A DNA stretch of 64,000 nt, taken from positions 186,001 through 250,000 of the forward strand of contig JACPUU010000001.1 in assembly GCA_016192075.1 (NCBI GenBank), given 5' to 3'. Position numbers and translations under genes: made by a program. This document shows positions 1 through 11,400 of this stretch, piece after piece; position 1 is the first letter of the stretch; every line of letters starts with the position of its first letter. The notes below the pieces were generated by a model. It did no database searches and had not been told where the DNA came from. It saw only the letters and a list, made by a program, of their open reading frames with translations. This DNA is from Bacteroidota bacterium. GTDB lineage: Bacteria; Bacteroidota; Bacteroidia; Flavobacteriales_D; Crocinitomicaceae.

Positions 1-279
1 AATTGAATTGGATGATTTGATGGGTACACCAATAACCGGCAGGGCTGTTAGTGAGGCGGTCATACCGGGTAAATGAGCTGCTCCGCCGGCGCCGGCAATA
101 ATAACTTTCAGGCCCCGTGATGCAGCTGACTTTGCATATTCAACCATGTGTTCCGGTGTCCGGTGAGCTGATACCACGTTAATTTCGTAGGAAATTCCAA
201 ACAGTTTAAGCATTTCGGCAGCTTCCTGCATAACAGGTAAGTCTGATTTGCTCCCCATAATAATTCCAACTTCCGGCAT
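1..279 (-). CDS. purE: N5-carboxyaminoimidazole ribonucleotide mutase, 3' part missing
   Basis: The first 93 codons are in the window; the gene runs off the left edge. PurE converts N5-CAIR to CAIR in de novo purine synthesis. The translation opens [18 protein letters not shown] and contains SAHRTPEHM and the glycine-rich [11 protein letters not shown] segment, all typical of the PurE active site. It lies 41 bp downstream of purK on the same strand, so the two consecutive enzymes are very likely cotranscribed in the order purK-purE. The ATG is the only sensible start, because the conserved GSKSD motif begins at residue 9. Confidence 0.96.
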   Translation of the reverse strand, partial: MPEVGIIMGSKSDLPVMQEAAEMLKLFGISYEINVVSAHRTPEHMVEYAKSAASRGLKVIIAGAGGAAHLPGMTASLTALPVIGVPIKSSNSI

Positions 280-320
280 AGGATCTTTTTTACAAAATTA
301 ATGAATTGTTTGACGCAACA

Positions 321-1472
321 CTAGCTTTGACTTTGAACCCGAATCAGTTCTTTGACGCGCTGCGCTGTTTTTTTAGCCTCGTCCAGGGATGGGTTCATTA
401 CGGTAACATGCCCCATTTTACGAAACGGTTTGGTGGTTGATTTGCCATAGATATGCGGATAAACACCAGCTATTTCCAGACTTTCGGTAAGTCCGTTGTA
501 AGTAACCGGCCCGGCATAACCGTTTTCACCCAGCAGGTTAAGCATAACAGATGGCATAATGATAGCGGTAGCACCAAGCGGAAGTCCCAAAATGGCTCTC
601 AGGTGCTGCTCGTATTGAGATGTAAAACTGGCTTCAATGGTCTGATGTCCGCTGTTGTGAGGCCGGGGTGCAATTTCATTAACCAGCACGGTGCCATCTT
701 TGGTGAGAAAAAGTTCTACCGCAAGTACCCCAACCAGTTGCATTCTTTCAATAATATCCCGCGCAATTTTCTGAGCTTTTTCTTCTGTTTCGGCTGAAAT
801 ATTTGCAGGTGAAAAAAGAAATTCCACCAGGTTTGCTTCCGGGTTAAATTCCAGTTCTACCGCCGGGAATGATTTTACTTCGCCGGTTGAACTGCGTGCT
901 ACAATAACCGCCAGCTCTTTTTCAAAATCAACAAATTTTTCAAGGACACTGGGTGCATCAAATCCTTTTTCAAAATCAGTTTCTGTTTTGATAACCTGAA
1001 CGCCTTTGCCATCATAACCACCTTTGCGCAGTTTTTGAACAAAGGGCATAAAAGTCTGGTTTTCGTTCAACCCGTCTTTTGATTCAATTAACCTGAACGG
1101 AGAGGTTGGAATGCCGTGTTTGGCGTAAAATTCTTTTTGAAGCCCCTTGTCTTGCACCATGCGTATCAGCCGCGGCTGAGGATAAACGTGTACGCCAATT
1201 TCCTCCAGTTTTTCAAGAGCATCAACGTTTACGTGTTCAATTTCAATGGTCAGTACATCCATGTCTTTTCCAAAGAACCAGACCGTGTCAAAATCAGTAA
1301 TATCACCCTGCTGAAAATGATGGGCTACTTTAGCTGAGGGGGCATTTGCATCGGGGTCAAGTATGTGAACAGAAACATCCAGGTTAATGGCCTCCTGAAT
1401 AAACATGCGTCCCAACTGGCCGCCTCCCAGGATGCCCAGTTTGAAATCAGCCGAATAAAAGGATTTTGTCAT
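321..1472 (-). CDS. purK: 5-(carboxyamino)imidazole ribonucleotide synthase
   Basis: 383 residues with an ATP-grasp fold. PurK carboxylates AIR to N5-CAIR using ATP and bicarbonate, making the substrate of PurE, which follows on the same strand. Visible signatures are the N-terminal LGILGGGQLGRM nucleotide-binding loop (about residues 12-23), the KLRKGGYDGKG ATP-grasp loop and the C-terminal VNEIAPRPHNSGH metal-binding segment. Length fits the family. A few residues precede the usual start of the family; the first ATG is kept because no nearer start is visible. Confidence 0.97.
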   Translation of the reverse strand: MTKSFYSADFKLGILGGGQLGRMFIQEAINLDVSVHILDPDANAPSAKVAHHFQQGDITDFDTVWFFGKDMDVLTIEIEHVNVDALEKLEEIGVHVYPQPRLIRMVQDKGLQKEFYAKHGIPTSPFRLIESKDGLNENQTFMPFVQKLRKGGYDGKGVQVIKTETDFEKGFDAPSVLEKFVDFEKELAVIVARSSTGEVKSFPAVELEFNPEANLVEFLFSPANISAETEEKAQKIARDIIERMQLVGVLAVELFLTKDGTVLVNEIAPRPHNSGHQTIEASFTSQYEQHLRAILGLPLGATAIIMPSVMLNLLGENGYAGPVTYNGLTESLEIAGVYPHIYGKSTTKPFRKMGHVTVMNPSLDEAKKTAQRVKELIRVQSQS

Positions 1473-1807
1473 GAACCGTTTTTTAATGAAAATCAGGTTA
1501 ACCGGGTTTTAACAGGAAAACACCTTGAATTCCCGGTTTGCTGATCTGGTGATACAGGGGACCAAAGTTAAATTCTCCCTGCTGAATGTTTGCCTGTGGT
1601 CTAAAATAAATTTTTTGCCCGGGGTTGTGGATAAGCTGAGACAAGCGGGTTTGTGTCTTATTCTGCAGCTCAAAAGCTACCTTTGATTGATTTTAAACGT
1701 ATTAATAGCAAACTGTTGGTTCCGTATAATCCAGATCATGAAATGGTGTTGTATTTCTGGCTAATTAGCTTATATTTGTAAAGTAACTTCTTAACCCTAA
1801 AATTACG
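1473..1807. other. Intergenic region between divergent purK and surface gene
   Basis: 335 bp without a gene. It holds a possible minus-strand promoter box for purK (TAACTTTG read leftward, 1570-1563, no clear -33 element) and a good plus-strand promoter at 1749-1778. The rest shows no ORF, RNA gene or repeat that I can recognise. Confidence 0.5.
1749..1778 (+). promoter_or_regulatory. Bacteroidetes-type promoter for the T9SS cargo gene
   Basis: TTG at 1749-1751, a 19-nt spacer, then TATATTTG at 1771-1778, which matches the known Bacteroidetes pattern of -33 TTG and -7 TAnnTTTG. It lies 29 bp upstream of the GTG start at 1808 and could drive the genes to the terminator at 11656. Confidence 0.6.
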
Positions 1808-3502
1808 GTGAAAAAAATACTAAGTGGATTTTTGGTCGGGTGCCTGCCGCTGCTTGCGTCAGCGCAGTTTGATCTTACAATTAGTCCTGCCCTGGTTGCG
1901 CCAGCTGACGGGTGCCAGTTGTCTACTACAGAAACAATAACCATCGTTGTGGTGAATGCACAATCTTCACCCTATGCCGGTACATTTGATATCAGTTATA
2001 TTCTGGACGGTGGAACACCTGTGGTTGAAACAGTAACAACATTTTTGCCTGCCAGCGGAACCTACATTTATTCGTTCATAATGAAAGCTGATCTTTCTGC
2101 TTGTGGCATACATACGCTTGATTTTGAAGTGAATGACCCAACAGATATTAACGGCGTCAATGATTACATGTCAACCTCTGTCATTTCTGATTGCCCGGCC
2201 GTTGCCGGATCAATTACCGCACCTGATACACTTTGTGCCGGATTGAACTCCGGTAACCTGGTTGTCTGGGGATATACCGGCAATGTTGAAAACTGGATTT
2301 ATTCTACCGATGCCGGTGCAACCTGGACCTGGACCGGCAATACACTGGATACGCAACCCTATTCAAACATCAATACACAAATGAAATGGTGGGTGCTGAT
2401 GGGCAGTCCGTACGGATTTTGTGCAGATGATTCAACCGCTCAGATAACCATCGAAGTGGTACCGCAGACCAACCCGGGTGTGCTGCCCATTGATTTTGAC
2501 ATTTGCGATAACGGTAATGGCGGCACTGTTAACTTAACAGGCTATTTGGGTACTATTTTGGGCTGGGAATACTCTGATGACGGAGGCGCCAGCTGGAATC
2601 CCCTTTCCAATACAACAGATTCACTGGTTTATTTAAACCTGATGGATACCATCAGTTATCACGTTGAAGTTCAGAATGACATTTGTCCAGCTGTGTTTTC
2701 AGCACCGGTTACACTTACGCTTATACCCGGGTCTGACGCTGGTTCAATTGTAGGAGAACTCCTGGTCTGTAACTTTGAAAATGATTCATCGCTTGAGATA
2801 AATCCGGTTGTAGGTAGTGTGGTAGACTGGAATATTTCTACAGATAATGGAACCACCTGGGTGGGTACAGGTGTAAGTGATACGCTTTATCCGTATTCTG
2901 GACTCTTGGGATATACCGTTTTTGCTGCATTGGTGCAAGAAGGCAATTGCCCTTATGATACCGCCTTTCACTCTATTGTGGTCTTACCGTTGGCCGTTAC
3001 CGCAGGCCCCGATGTCAGTATTTTTGAAGAAGACTCGACCCAATTAAATGCAAGCGGAGGATCCTTTTTTACCTGGTCACCTGATTATAACATGAGTGAT
3101 CCCGGGATATACAACCCTGTTGTATGGCCTATGACCACCACCACGTATTACGTGTCAATTACAGATATCAATGGATGTACTGATACAGCAGCGGTGACAA
3201 TTACTGTTTTACCAAACCTCACTGAAATTGTTATACCCAATTTACTGACCCCAAATTCTGATTCGTTTAATGACATTCTGGTTATCCCGAATCTGGATAC
3301 GTATCCAAACAATGAAATAGTCATCTTTAATGGGTATGGCCAGGTCATTTACCAGGCAAGTCCTTATTACAATGATTGGGATGCCACCTACGGCGGTAGC
3401 CTGGTACCGGATGGTACGTATTATTATGTTTTGGATCTGCATGATCCGGTTCTGGCTCCGGAACCGTTTCAGGGCGTAATTACTATCATAGGCAATGACT
3501 AA
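1808..3502 (+). CDS. Secreted T9SS type-B cargo protein (gliding-associated C-terminal domain)
   Basis: 564 residues with a GTG start, chosen because it gives a clean signal peptide (MKKILSGFLVGCLPLLASAQ). The middle is a series of Ig-like or beta-sandwich segments rich in Thr, Ser, Asp and Gly. The last 90 or so residues are a CHU_C/type-B sorting domain: IPNLLTPNSDSFND, then IVIFNGYGQVIY, then DGTYYYVLDL. In characterised Bacteroidetes such domains direct export through the type IX secretion system. The stop overlaps the start of the PorP/SprF gene by 8 nt, which suggests coupled translation of a cargo and its partner. The ligand or function is not recognisable. Confidence 0.85.
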   Translation: MKKILSGFLVGCLPLLASAQFDLTISPALVAPADGCQLSTTETITIVVVNAQSSPYAGTFDISYILDGGTPVVETVTTFLPASGTYIYSFIMKADLSACGIHTLDFEVNDPTDINGVNDYMSTSVISDCPAVAGSITAPDTLCAGLNSGNLVVWGYTGNVENWIYSTDAGATWTWTGNTLDTQPYSNINTQMKWWVLMGSPYGFCADDSTAQITIEVVPQTNPGVLPIDFDICDNGNGGTVNLTGYLGTILGWEYSDDGGASWNPLSNTTDSLVYLNLMDTISYHVEVQNDICPAVFSAPVTLTLIPGSDAGSIVGELLVCNFENDSSLEINPVVGSVVDWNISTDNGTTWVGTGVSDTLYPYSGLLGYTVFAALVQEGNCPYDTAFHSIVVLPLAVTAGPDVSIFEEDSTQLNASGGSFFTWSPDYNMSDPGIYNPVVWPMTTTTYYVSITDINGCTDTAAVTITVLPNLTEIVIPNLLTPNSDSFNDILVIPNLDTYPNNEIVIFNGYGQVIYQASPYYNDWDATYGGSLVPDGTYYYVLDLHDPVLAPEPFQGVITIIGND

Positions 3503-4916
3503 ATATATTCTGTACGCCCTTACGCTTTTGTACATTATTCCGTCAAAAGCGCAGCAAGCGCCTTTATACAATCAATACCATGTTGCCCCGCTTATCTATA
3601 ATCCATCGTATGTCGGGTTTAATGATGGCGTTGATGTAACCCTTATCCGCAATCAGAAGTGGGGTAATTATGGGGAAGGCTTTAACGCAAACAGCCTGAG
3701 TGTCGGAACCTTGCTGAAAGACAATAAATCCGGACTTGGTATCAGTCTTTACAGTGATTATGTGGGTATAACCAGTAAGCTGAATGCACATCTTTTATAC
3801 GCATACCGCATTCAACTTGGTGAAAAAGCCAATTTGCGTGCGGGTGTAGCAGCCGGTGTGGTTGACAACCGCATTGATTTCAGTAATGTCGTCGTAACAG
3901 ACCCCAATGATCCGGTTGTTGTGAATGCCGTTGGTGACCGCAAAACCATGTTTGACATGAACGTGGGGCTGAATTTCAGTTATGCTGACTTGCGGGTAGG
4001 GGTGAGCATGCCGCAGGTGCTTGGCAGTAAATTACTTTATGCGGGGAATAATTTATCGTATTATACCCTGGAAAGACAGTTGGTTTCCAACATAGGATAT
4101 TCCTGGTACCTGAACCGTGAAAAGGGGTTGATTCTGAATCCTGAAGCAATGGTTATTTATTCATTTCCCGGGGCGCCTCTTCAGTATAGCGCTAACCTGA
4201 TGTTTGAAATGCAAAAAATTGCCTGGGTTGGAGTGGGCTATAAAAGCAATTACGCAATGTCCTTTAACGTAGGGGTGAACCTGGTAAAAAACCTCAAGTT
4301 TGGCCTGGCGTATGATTTTATGATCAATGATGTGGCTACTTACAGCAACAAGCCGAATGCTGAAATTATGTTGAAATATTCCATTCCGCCTAAAGTGCAG
4401 CAGGTTCAGGATAATTCAGAATTTGAGCGAATGCTTGCCGAACAAAAACGGATCATGGACAGTTTGAATAATGTGATTGTAACCAATGATGCCAATGCGC
4501 GCAATCAGATCAATCAGCTGGAAAATGAAAACCAGGTGCTTGAAGACTCGTTGAAAAAATGGCCAAAAAACACGACAACCCAGGTAGTGCCGGTAGATAC
4601 AATTCCGGAAATAACGCCGGAAGACATGACGTCAAACCCGGCTGATTATTTTATTGAATTAAGCGGTAAAGACACTCCCAATGGTTATTATGTAATTACA
4701 GGTGCCTTTGCTCAAAAATCCAATGCAGATGCATTGATTCGAAAAATAAAAGCAAAATATCCGAATGCGCGTATTATTCAAAACAAGCGCAACAATCTTT
4801 ATTATGTGCTTCTGTATCACTCTACTGAGAAGAACGAAGGATTGGGGTATGCCTCGTATAAGGCCAAAACCGATTTAACTGAGGAAACCTGGGTCTTACA
4901 CTATGTTAAGCCGTAA
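3495..4916 (+). CDS. PorP/SprF-family outer-membrane protein with SPOR-like tail
   Basis: 473 residues. After a signal peptide ending near residue 19, the segment QAPLYNQYHVAPLIYNPSYVG is the hallmark start of PorP/SprF proteins, followed by about 280 residues of predicted outer-membrane beta-barrel. SprF is required for export of the type-B cargo SprB in Flavobacterium johnsoniae; adjacency to two type-B cargos fits that role. Residues about 305-350 look like a coiled coil (EFERMLAEQKRIMDSLNN onward). The last 80 residues, beginning GYYVITGAFAQKSNADALI, resemble a SPOR peptidoglycan-binding domain, which is not part of the basic PorP/SprF architecture. The gene overlaps the preceding one by 8 nt. 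Confidence 0.85.
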   Translation: MTKYILYALTLLYIIPSKAQQAPLYNQYHVAPLIYNPSYVGFNDGVDVTLIRNQKWGNYGEGFNANSLSVGTLLKDNKSGLGISLYSDYVGITSKLNAHLLYAYRIQLGEKANLRAGVAAGVVDNRIDFSNVVVTDPNDPVVVNAVGDRKTMFDMNVGLNFSYADLRVGVSMPQVLGSKLLYAGNNLSYYTLERQLVSNIGYSWYLNREKGLILNPEAMVIYSFPGAPLQYSANLMFEMQKIAWVGVGYKSNYAMSFNVGVNLVKNLKFGLAYDFMINDVATYSNKPNAEIMLKYSIPPKVQQVQDNSEFERMLAEQKRIMDSLNNVIVTNDANARNQINQLENENQVLEDSLKKWPKNTTTQVVPVDTIPEITPEDMTSNPADYFIELSGKDTPNGYYVITGAFAQKSNADALIRKIKAKYPNARIIQNKRNNLYYVLLYHSTEKNEGLGYASYKAKTDLTEETWVLHYVKP

Positions 4917-5003
4917 CTAAACTCTGTTTAGATTAGGCTATTTTAAACATTTGAGGACAACCTTTTGAAAACCAATTAGTACGTAAAAAAGTGAAGAATT
5001 GAC

Positions 5004-5031
5004 GCAACCCTTAGGAATGCATAACGTCTTA
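5004..5031 (+). promoter_or_regulatory. Possible ECF-sigma-type promoter
   Basis: GCAACC at 5004-5009 and CGTCTTA at 5025-5031, separated by 15 nt, resemble the AAC-type -35 and CGTC-type -10 elements of ECF sigma factor promoters. It sits 20 bp upstream of the small secreted protein and the SprB-repeat adhesin. A similar arrangement (AACC, TTAGGAA, then CGTATA) lies at 11707-11732, just before the type-A cargo gene. This is inference from motif shape only. Confidence 0.35.
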
Positions 5032-5050
5032 TTCTAACAAAACCCAAACT

Positions 5051-5473
5051 ATGCGCACCCTATTAACCTATTCACTCTGTTTTTTTCTGCCTGGTATATT
5101 TGCCCAACAGACAAATACATGGAATCTATACAGCTCTGTTGAGGGCGTAGAGATCTATTACCAGGAGGTCAGTTGTACTACTGACCAAGCCCCTGCACAG
5201 GTTGCCTATATTTTAAAAGTTGTCAATACAACCGGCAGTGCCTGTCGCGTTTCATGGGATATGGAAATCTGGTATAACAATGAAAAGCTGGCCCACGATG
5301 TTGCTGATGGTGAAAACCACATGACCGTTGATTTGGAGGCTAAAGGCCAGGTCGCAGGTACCTGCGACGCACCCTACGGAGCCCTTTATATCTTTAAGGA
5401 TTTTATTACCTATGTTAGCCCTACAAAGCTTACCAGATTTGAGTTAGAGAATATCCGGATTGCAAAAATTTAA
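5051..5473 (+). CDS. Small secreted protein of unknown function
   Basis: 140 residues. A signal peptide (MRTLLTYSLCFFLPGIFAQ) is followed by a compact domain with four cysteines and alternating hydrophobic strands, suggesting a small extracytoplasmic beta-sandwich. I do not recognise the family. It ends one base before the TTG codon that opens the adhesin reading frame, and 21 bp before the adhesin's likely ATG, so it is almost certainly cotranscribed with the adhesin and may be an export or assembly partner. A possible ECF-type promoter lies directly upstream. Confidence 0.8.
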   Translation: MRTLLTYSLCFFLPGIFAQQTNTWNLYSSVEGVEIYYQEVSCTTDQAPAQVAYILKVVNTTGSACRVSWDMEIWYNNEKLAHDVADGENHMTVDLEAKGQVAGTCDAPYGALYIFKDFITYVSPTKLTRFELENIRIAKI

Positions 5474-5494
5474 TTGACTAAAAGCCCAAAAGTC

Positions 5495-8400
5495 ATGAAA
5501 AAGTCTAGCGTTATTGCCCTGATTGGTTTGCTGATAGGGAGCTATCAGTTGACCGCACAAACTATAGTAGTTGGCGGTTCACCCCTAAACCTCCCGTGCG
5601 GAGGTGGAACCGTTAACCTAACCGCCCTTGGAAATTCAACAACACCGGTTTTTGGTGACAATTTCAATACAGGTACTGTTTCTCCCGGTTGGCTTGCCTC
5701 ACCGGCAGCACAGTTTAACAACCCATGCGGTGCGTCTATGGACGGAACCACCTATCTTTGGATGGGACCCGGAACAGCCGCCCCCCGCACCATGCAAACT
5801 GCTGCAGTAGATGTATCCTGCGGCGGTCAGGTGTGTTTCAATTTTAAATTTACCTGCGAGTCCTGCGGTGATAGTTCACCCTGCGAAGGAGCCGATTTGT
5901 ACAACGAAGGAGTTAGTTTACAATGGTCAACCAACGCCGGTGCCACCTGGACCGATATGGCCTATTTTGCACCAAACGGAAACCTGCTTGGTGCTTATCC
6001 GGGAGCAGTAACTTCACCTATAGCATCTGGTGCAACTGCTTTTACAACCTGGCAGAATTACTGTTTTACCATTCCGGCAGCAGCTTACAGTGCATCAACC
6101 ATGTTCCGTATGCGTCAATGGGGTTCTTCAGGTAGTTCGTATGACCACTGGGGAATTGACAATTTTTACGTTTATGCTACCCCTTGCGTTCCTTATTATT
6201 ACGATTGGGCGCATATTCCAGGAGCTCCTGATGCCGCAAACGTATCTACAACTATAACCACCACCACCACATTTACATGCTGTTATACCAATGGTATCAA
6301 CTCAGCCTGTGGGAGTGTTACGGTAAACGTGGCTACAATACCACAACCTACGGTTACAGTAACGCATGAAACATGTGCCGGACTAAATGACGGAAGTGTT
6401 ATTATTGACAATCCCGGTGGGTCAGGTCCTTACCAGATTGTTGTAACAGGCCCGGTCAACAATACTTACACGGAGGGTAATGGTGCTCCCGATAATTTGA
6501 ACATCAGTAATTTACCAGACGGAACCTATACCTATGTGGTCACATCCAATTCGGGCTGCACCGTTACCGGAACATTTACCATCAACCCCGGTATTGTCTG
6601 TTGTACAACAACCGCCAGTTCAACCCCGGCGCTTTGTTTTGGTCAGTCTACCGGTACTGCAACAGCAAACCCTTCGGGCGGAGTTGGCCCGTATACCTAT
6701 CAGTGGTTTAATGCAGGCATGACACCAATTGGTCAGACTACCCAAACAGCCAATAACCTGGCAGCAGGCACCTATAACGTAACAATTACAGATGCTACCG
6801 GATGTCAGGCTTCTGCTGCAGTTGTTGTCGGCCAGCCGGCAGCAGCACTGAGTGCAACGGCCACTCCAACTGCACCATCGTGTTTTGGCGGGTGTAATGG
6901 ATCAATTACTGTAAGCGCACCTACGGGGGGGACGCCAACGTACCAGTATTCATTGAATGGCGGAGCTTACCAGGCAGGTAACACATTTAGTGCATTATGC
7001 GCCGGTTCCTATACGGTCACTGTAAGAGACCTCAATAACTGTACATTTAACATTCCGGTTACGATAACACAGCCTACTGATCTGACATTGGTACAAACTG
7101 CTATTGCGCCTGCAACATGCGGGCTTAATAACGGATCTGTTACTGTAACCGCCGGAGGTGGTACAGTCACTTATTCATACACCCTTGGTTCTACCACAAA
7201 TGGTACCGGAGTTTTTACAAGTCTGGCACCGGGATCATATACTGTCACCGTGACTGATTTGCAGGGCTGTACAGAGACATTGCCGGTTACCATCGGTTCT
7301 GCTCCGGGTCCGGTTCCCTTTGTTGACGTTTTAACGAACGTAGCGTGTGCCGGAGCGTTAACCGGTTCTGTAACAATTGGTGTAACAGGCGGTACTGCGC
7401 CATTGCTGTATAAGCTGGATGCGGGTGCATTTCAGGCAAGTAATACCTTCAACGGCGTGGCGGCAGGTGCACACATAGTTACTGTTCAGGACGGCAATGG
7501 CTGCCAGGGTACGGTCAACTTTACCATTACGCAGCCAACGGCACTTACATTTACTTCAGTACCTGTAAACGCAAGTTGTAACGGCGTTTGTGACGGGCAA
7601 ATCACGGTCAACGCTTCCAATGCAACACCACCGTATCAATACAGTTCAAACAACGGGCTCACTTTCCAGGCTTCCAACGTACTCACCGGTCTTTGCGCCG
7701 GTAATATTAACGTGGTGGTTAAGGATAATAACGGCTGCCTGGCAAATGCGGTAGTTGCAATTACGCAGCCACCTGTTCTGACTTCTACCTACGGCTTTGT
7801 GAATCCGCAATGTTATCAAACCCCTACCGGGCAAATTTCATTTACACCGGCTGGCGGTACTCCCGGGTATACCTATAGTGTAGATAACGGAGTGACATTC
7901 TCAGGATCTACTCCTGTGACCGGCCTGATGGCAGGTGTGTATGATGTGGTGGTGGAAGATAACAATGGTTGCCAGGTAACCTCACAGGTAACACTGACTG
8001 ATCCACCGCCGTTTACATTCAATTTTATTGCAAACAACCCTTCTAACTGCGGTGCAAATGACGGAAGTTTTGAAATTGTTGCAACCAATGGTGTGGCACC
8101 TTATTTCTATTCTATTGATGGTGGTGTTACAGTGCAGGTAAATAACGGTTTCTTCCTCAATCTTTACTCAGGGCTTTATAACCTGGTAGTTGAAGATGCC
8201 AATGGTTGTGTTGACTCTATTTATTCAGCTCTTTCGGATAATATTATGGTAACCCAGGTTGATCTGGTTGTTGACGCCACTTGTTATGGCAGTGCTGACG
8301 GATTGGGAATTGTTTCACAGCAATTTGGTGCGCCACCGTTTACCTATACCATTACACCAGGCGGTACCACCAATTTCTCAGGCGTTTTCCCTGGTCTGAC

Positions 8401-11400
8401 AGCAGATACCTATTATGTCACCATTCAGGATAACGGTCTCTGTATAGGAATTCAGCAGTTTATCGTTAACGAGCCAGACACCATAACCATGACACTTACA
8501 CCAACCGACGTAACCTGTAATGCAGGTGCCGATGGTCAGATTGTTGTGAGCGCACCAGCCGGTGGACAGGGAGCACCCTATACGTATTCGATTGATGGGG
8601 GAGTTACATTCCAGGCCGGTACAACATTCAGTGGACTTACTGCAGGAACCTATACCATTATTGCCCAGGATGGCACCGGTTGTATGGGGGCAGAACAAGT
8701 GGTTATAGATGAACCAGTACCTTTTAACGTGGTTATTAATGCAACGAATCTGACCTGTAATGGCAATAACTCCGGCTTTGTGCAGATTGTAGCCGCAGGA
8801 TCAAATCCCGGAGCATATACCTATACCTTTGGGGCAACGACCAATGGAACCGGAATCTTTGCATCGCTTGCAGCCAATACATACAATGTGGTTGTTACCG
8901 ATGTTTTAGGCTGTACTTACAATACAACCCAGCTGATCACAGAACCGGCAGCTCTTTCTGCAACCTATGTGGTTGTTGATGCCCTTTGCAATGGTTCATG
9001 TGACGGACAGGTAGTGGTCACCGCGGCAGGCGGAACACCAGGTTACCTGTACAGCAGTGATGGAGGAACAACGCTACAGTCAAGCGCTACGCTTACGGGC
9101 CTTTGTGCCGGTAGCCACAACATCTTTGTTAAAGATGTCAATAACTGCAATATTACAGCTCCTCAGCTGGTTAATGAGCCAACCCTTATTACCATGGCTT
9201 TTGTTACCAACCCTGCTACCTGTGGGTTAAACAATGGTGACTTAACTATTAATGCAAACAATGGTACGCCAGGTTATACGTATTCTACTGACAATGGCGT
9301 TTCTTTTCAGCCCTCAAACTTCTTCAGCCCGTTGGCTGCCGGAAATTACTTTGTGGTTGTAGAAGACAACAACGGATGCCAGCTGTCAGACATTGCTGTA
9401 ATTACAGCAGATGCACTTCCTGTAATTGACAACATTGTTGCTGTTGACCCGCTTTGTAATGGCAGCAGTGACGGATCCATCACCATAACCTCAAGTGCCG
9501 GTGTTGGTACACATCAATATAGCGTTGATAATGGAGTTACCTATCAGGCGTCAAACGTGTTTAATGGATTGCCGGCAGGCGTTTATAACGTTGTGGTACA
9601 GGATCAGAACCTTTGTACCGCAACAACTTCTGTAACACTTACTGATCCGCCTGTTTTAGGATATGCCGCCGTAATTACTGATCTTGAGTGTAATAATGAT
9701 TTCTCAGGAGCGTTGGTGCTGACCGGCAATGGCGGAACTGGTTTATATTCTTACAGCATTGATAACGGTGCAACATTCCAGGGTGGAGGAACCTTTGGTT
9801 TTATAGCTGCCGGAAACTACAATGTGGTTGTTGAAGATGAAAACGGTTGCCAGGCCACCGGTGTTGAAACGGTTAATGAACCTGCTGCGCTTGCCTTTTC
9901 AGCATTTACGATTCAAAACCCATCGTGTTACAATGTTTGTGATGGTATTGTAACTACTACCGTTACGGGCGGAACGTTGCCTTATTTTTACATCTGGATG
10001 GGTGGAATAAGCCCTTCTACCAATATGGCAGACAGCATTTGTGATGGTACCTACTCAATGATTGTCACTGATGATAACGGGTGTCAGATAGATTCACTGA
10101 ACTTTGTACTTACTGAACCAGCCCAGGTGCCGCTTACAGGTGTTGTGGTTACAGATGTTTTATGTTATGGAGGCAGTACCGGTACTATTACCATTAACGC
10201 ACCAACCGCTTTTCAGTATAGTATAGATGGGGGTGCTACCTTCCAGGCAAGCAATGTGTTTACAGGTTTGCCTATTGGTAACTATGATATTGTGGCGCAG
10301 GATCCGAATGGATGCGAGTCAATTTCAAACACTACCATTTACGAGCCTGATTCACTTTACTCAATTGCCCCTTCTGACTGGTTTGGTTGCTTTGGAGCCG
10401 ATGTTGTGGTACAGGCATTCACCAACGGAGGTGTTCCACCATACAACTATTCATGGACCAATAACCAGGATGCAACCGTGATAACCACAGACATGTTTAA
10501 CTATACTATTCTGTTACCGTCACCCGGTATTGATTTTACACTTGCAGTTACAGATAACAACGGATGTCCGGCTGTGCCTGTAACGTACAATGTATCTTCA
10601 TCTCCACCTCTGACGGCAGTTGCCGGAAATGATACCACCATCTGCCTGGACGGAACAGCCACCCTGAATGTGGTTGCCAACGGTGGATCACTGATCGACT
10701 TTGGAACCTACCAGGGATATTCTTACTCCTGGAATACAGGTGTACCGGCTGATACACTTCCAACTGTAACGGTAAGTCCTGCAACACAAACCATGTATAC
10801 CGTAACCGTAACCGATTTCTGCAATCAGGTTGTTCAGGATTCAATGCTGGTTAGTTTATATGCTGATCCTATCCCAACTGTCGTTGGTGGAGGAAATGGC
10901 TGTTTACCTGAGCTGATGGTATTTGAAAATCCGGATTATTTATCAGGTTCATGTTTCTGGGATTTTGGTGACGGATCCACTTCAATTGATTGTGATTCAA
11001 CCAGTCACTTGTATACCCAAACCGGATGTTTTGACGTAACACTGACTCTTACATCGGCAGATGGTTGTGTAGAATCTATGACTTATACAGATCTGGTATG
11101 TATTAATCCGCTGCCGGTCCCTGGATTCTATTGGAATCCAGATGCACCATCGGTACTGGACCCAACCATTCAGATTATGAACACAGCTGAAAATACCGAG
11201 TTTTACACTTATAACTTTGGTGGAATGGGTACCTCGTTTGAAGAAGAACCAAGCTTTACATTCCCTGAAACAGGGGAAGAGGCGACCTATGAAATTTGCC
11301 AGTATGTGGTTTCGCCGGATGGTTGTATGGACACCCTTTGCCAGGATATCCTGATTCAGGAAGAGATTATTTTCTATGTTCCAAATGTCTTTACACCTGA

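Noticed and set aside
5474-5494. TTG at 5474 as start of the SprB-repeat adhesin
   Set aside because: The ATG at 5495 begins a normal signal peptide; the seven earlier codons would put charged residues and prolines ahead of it.
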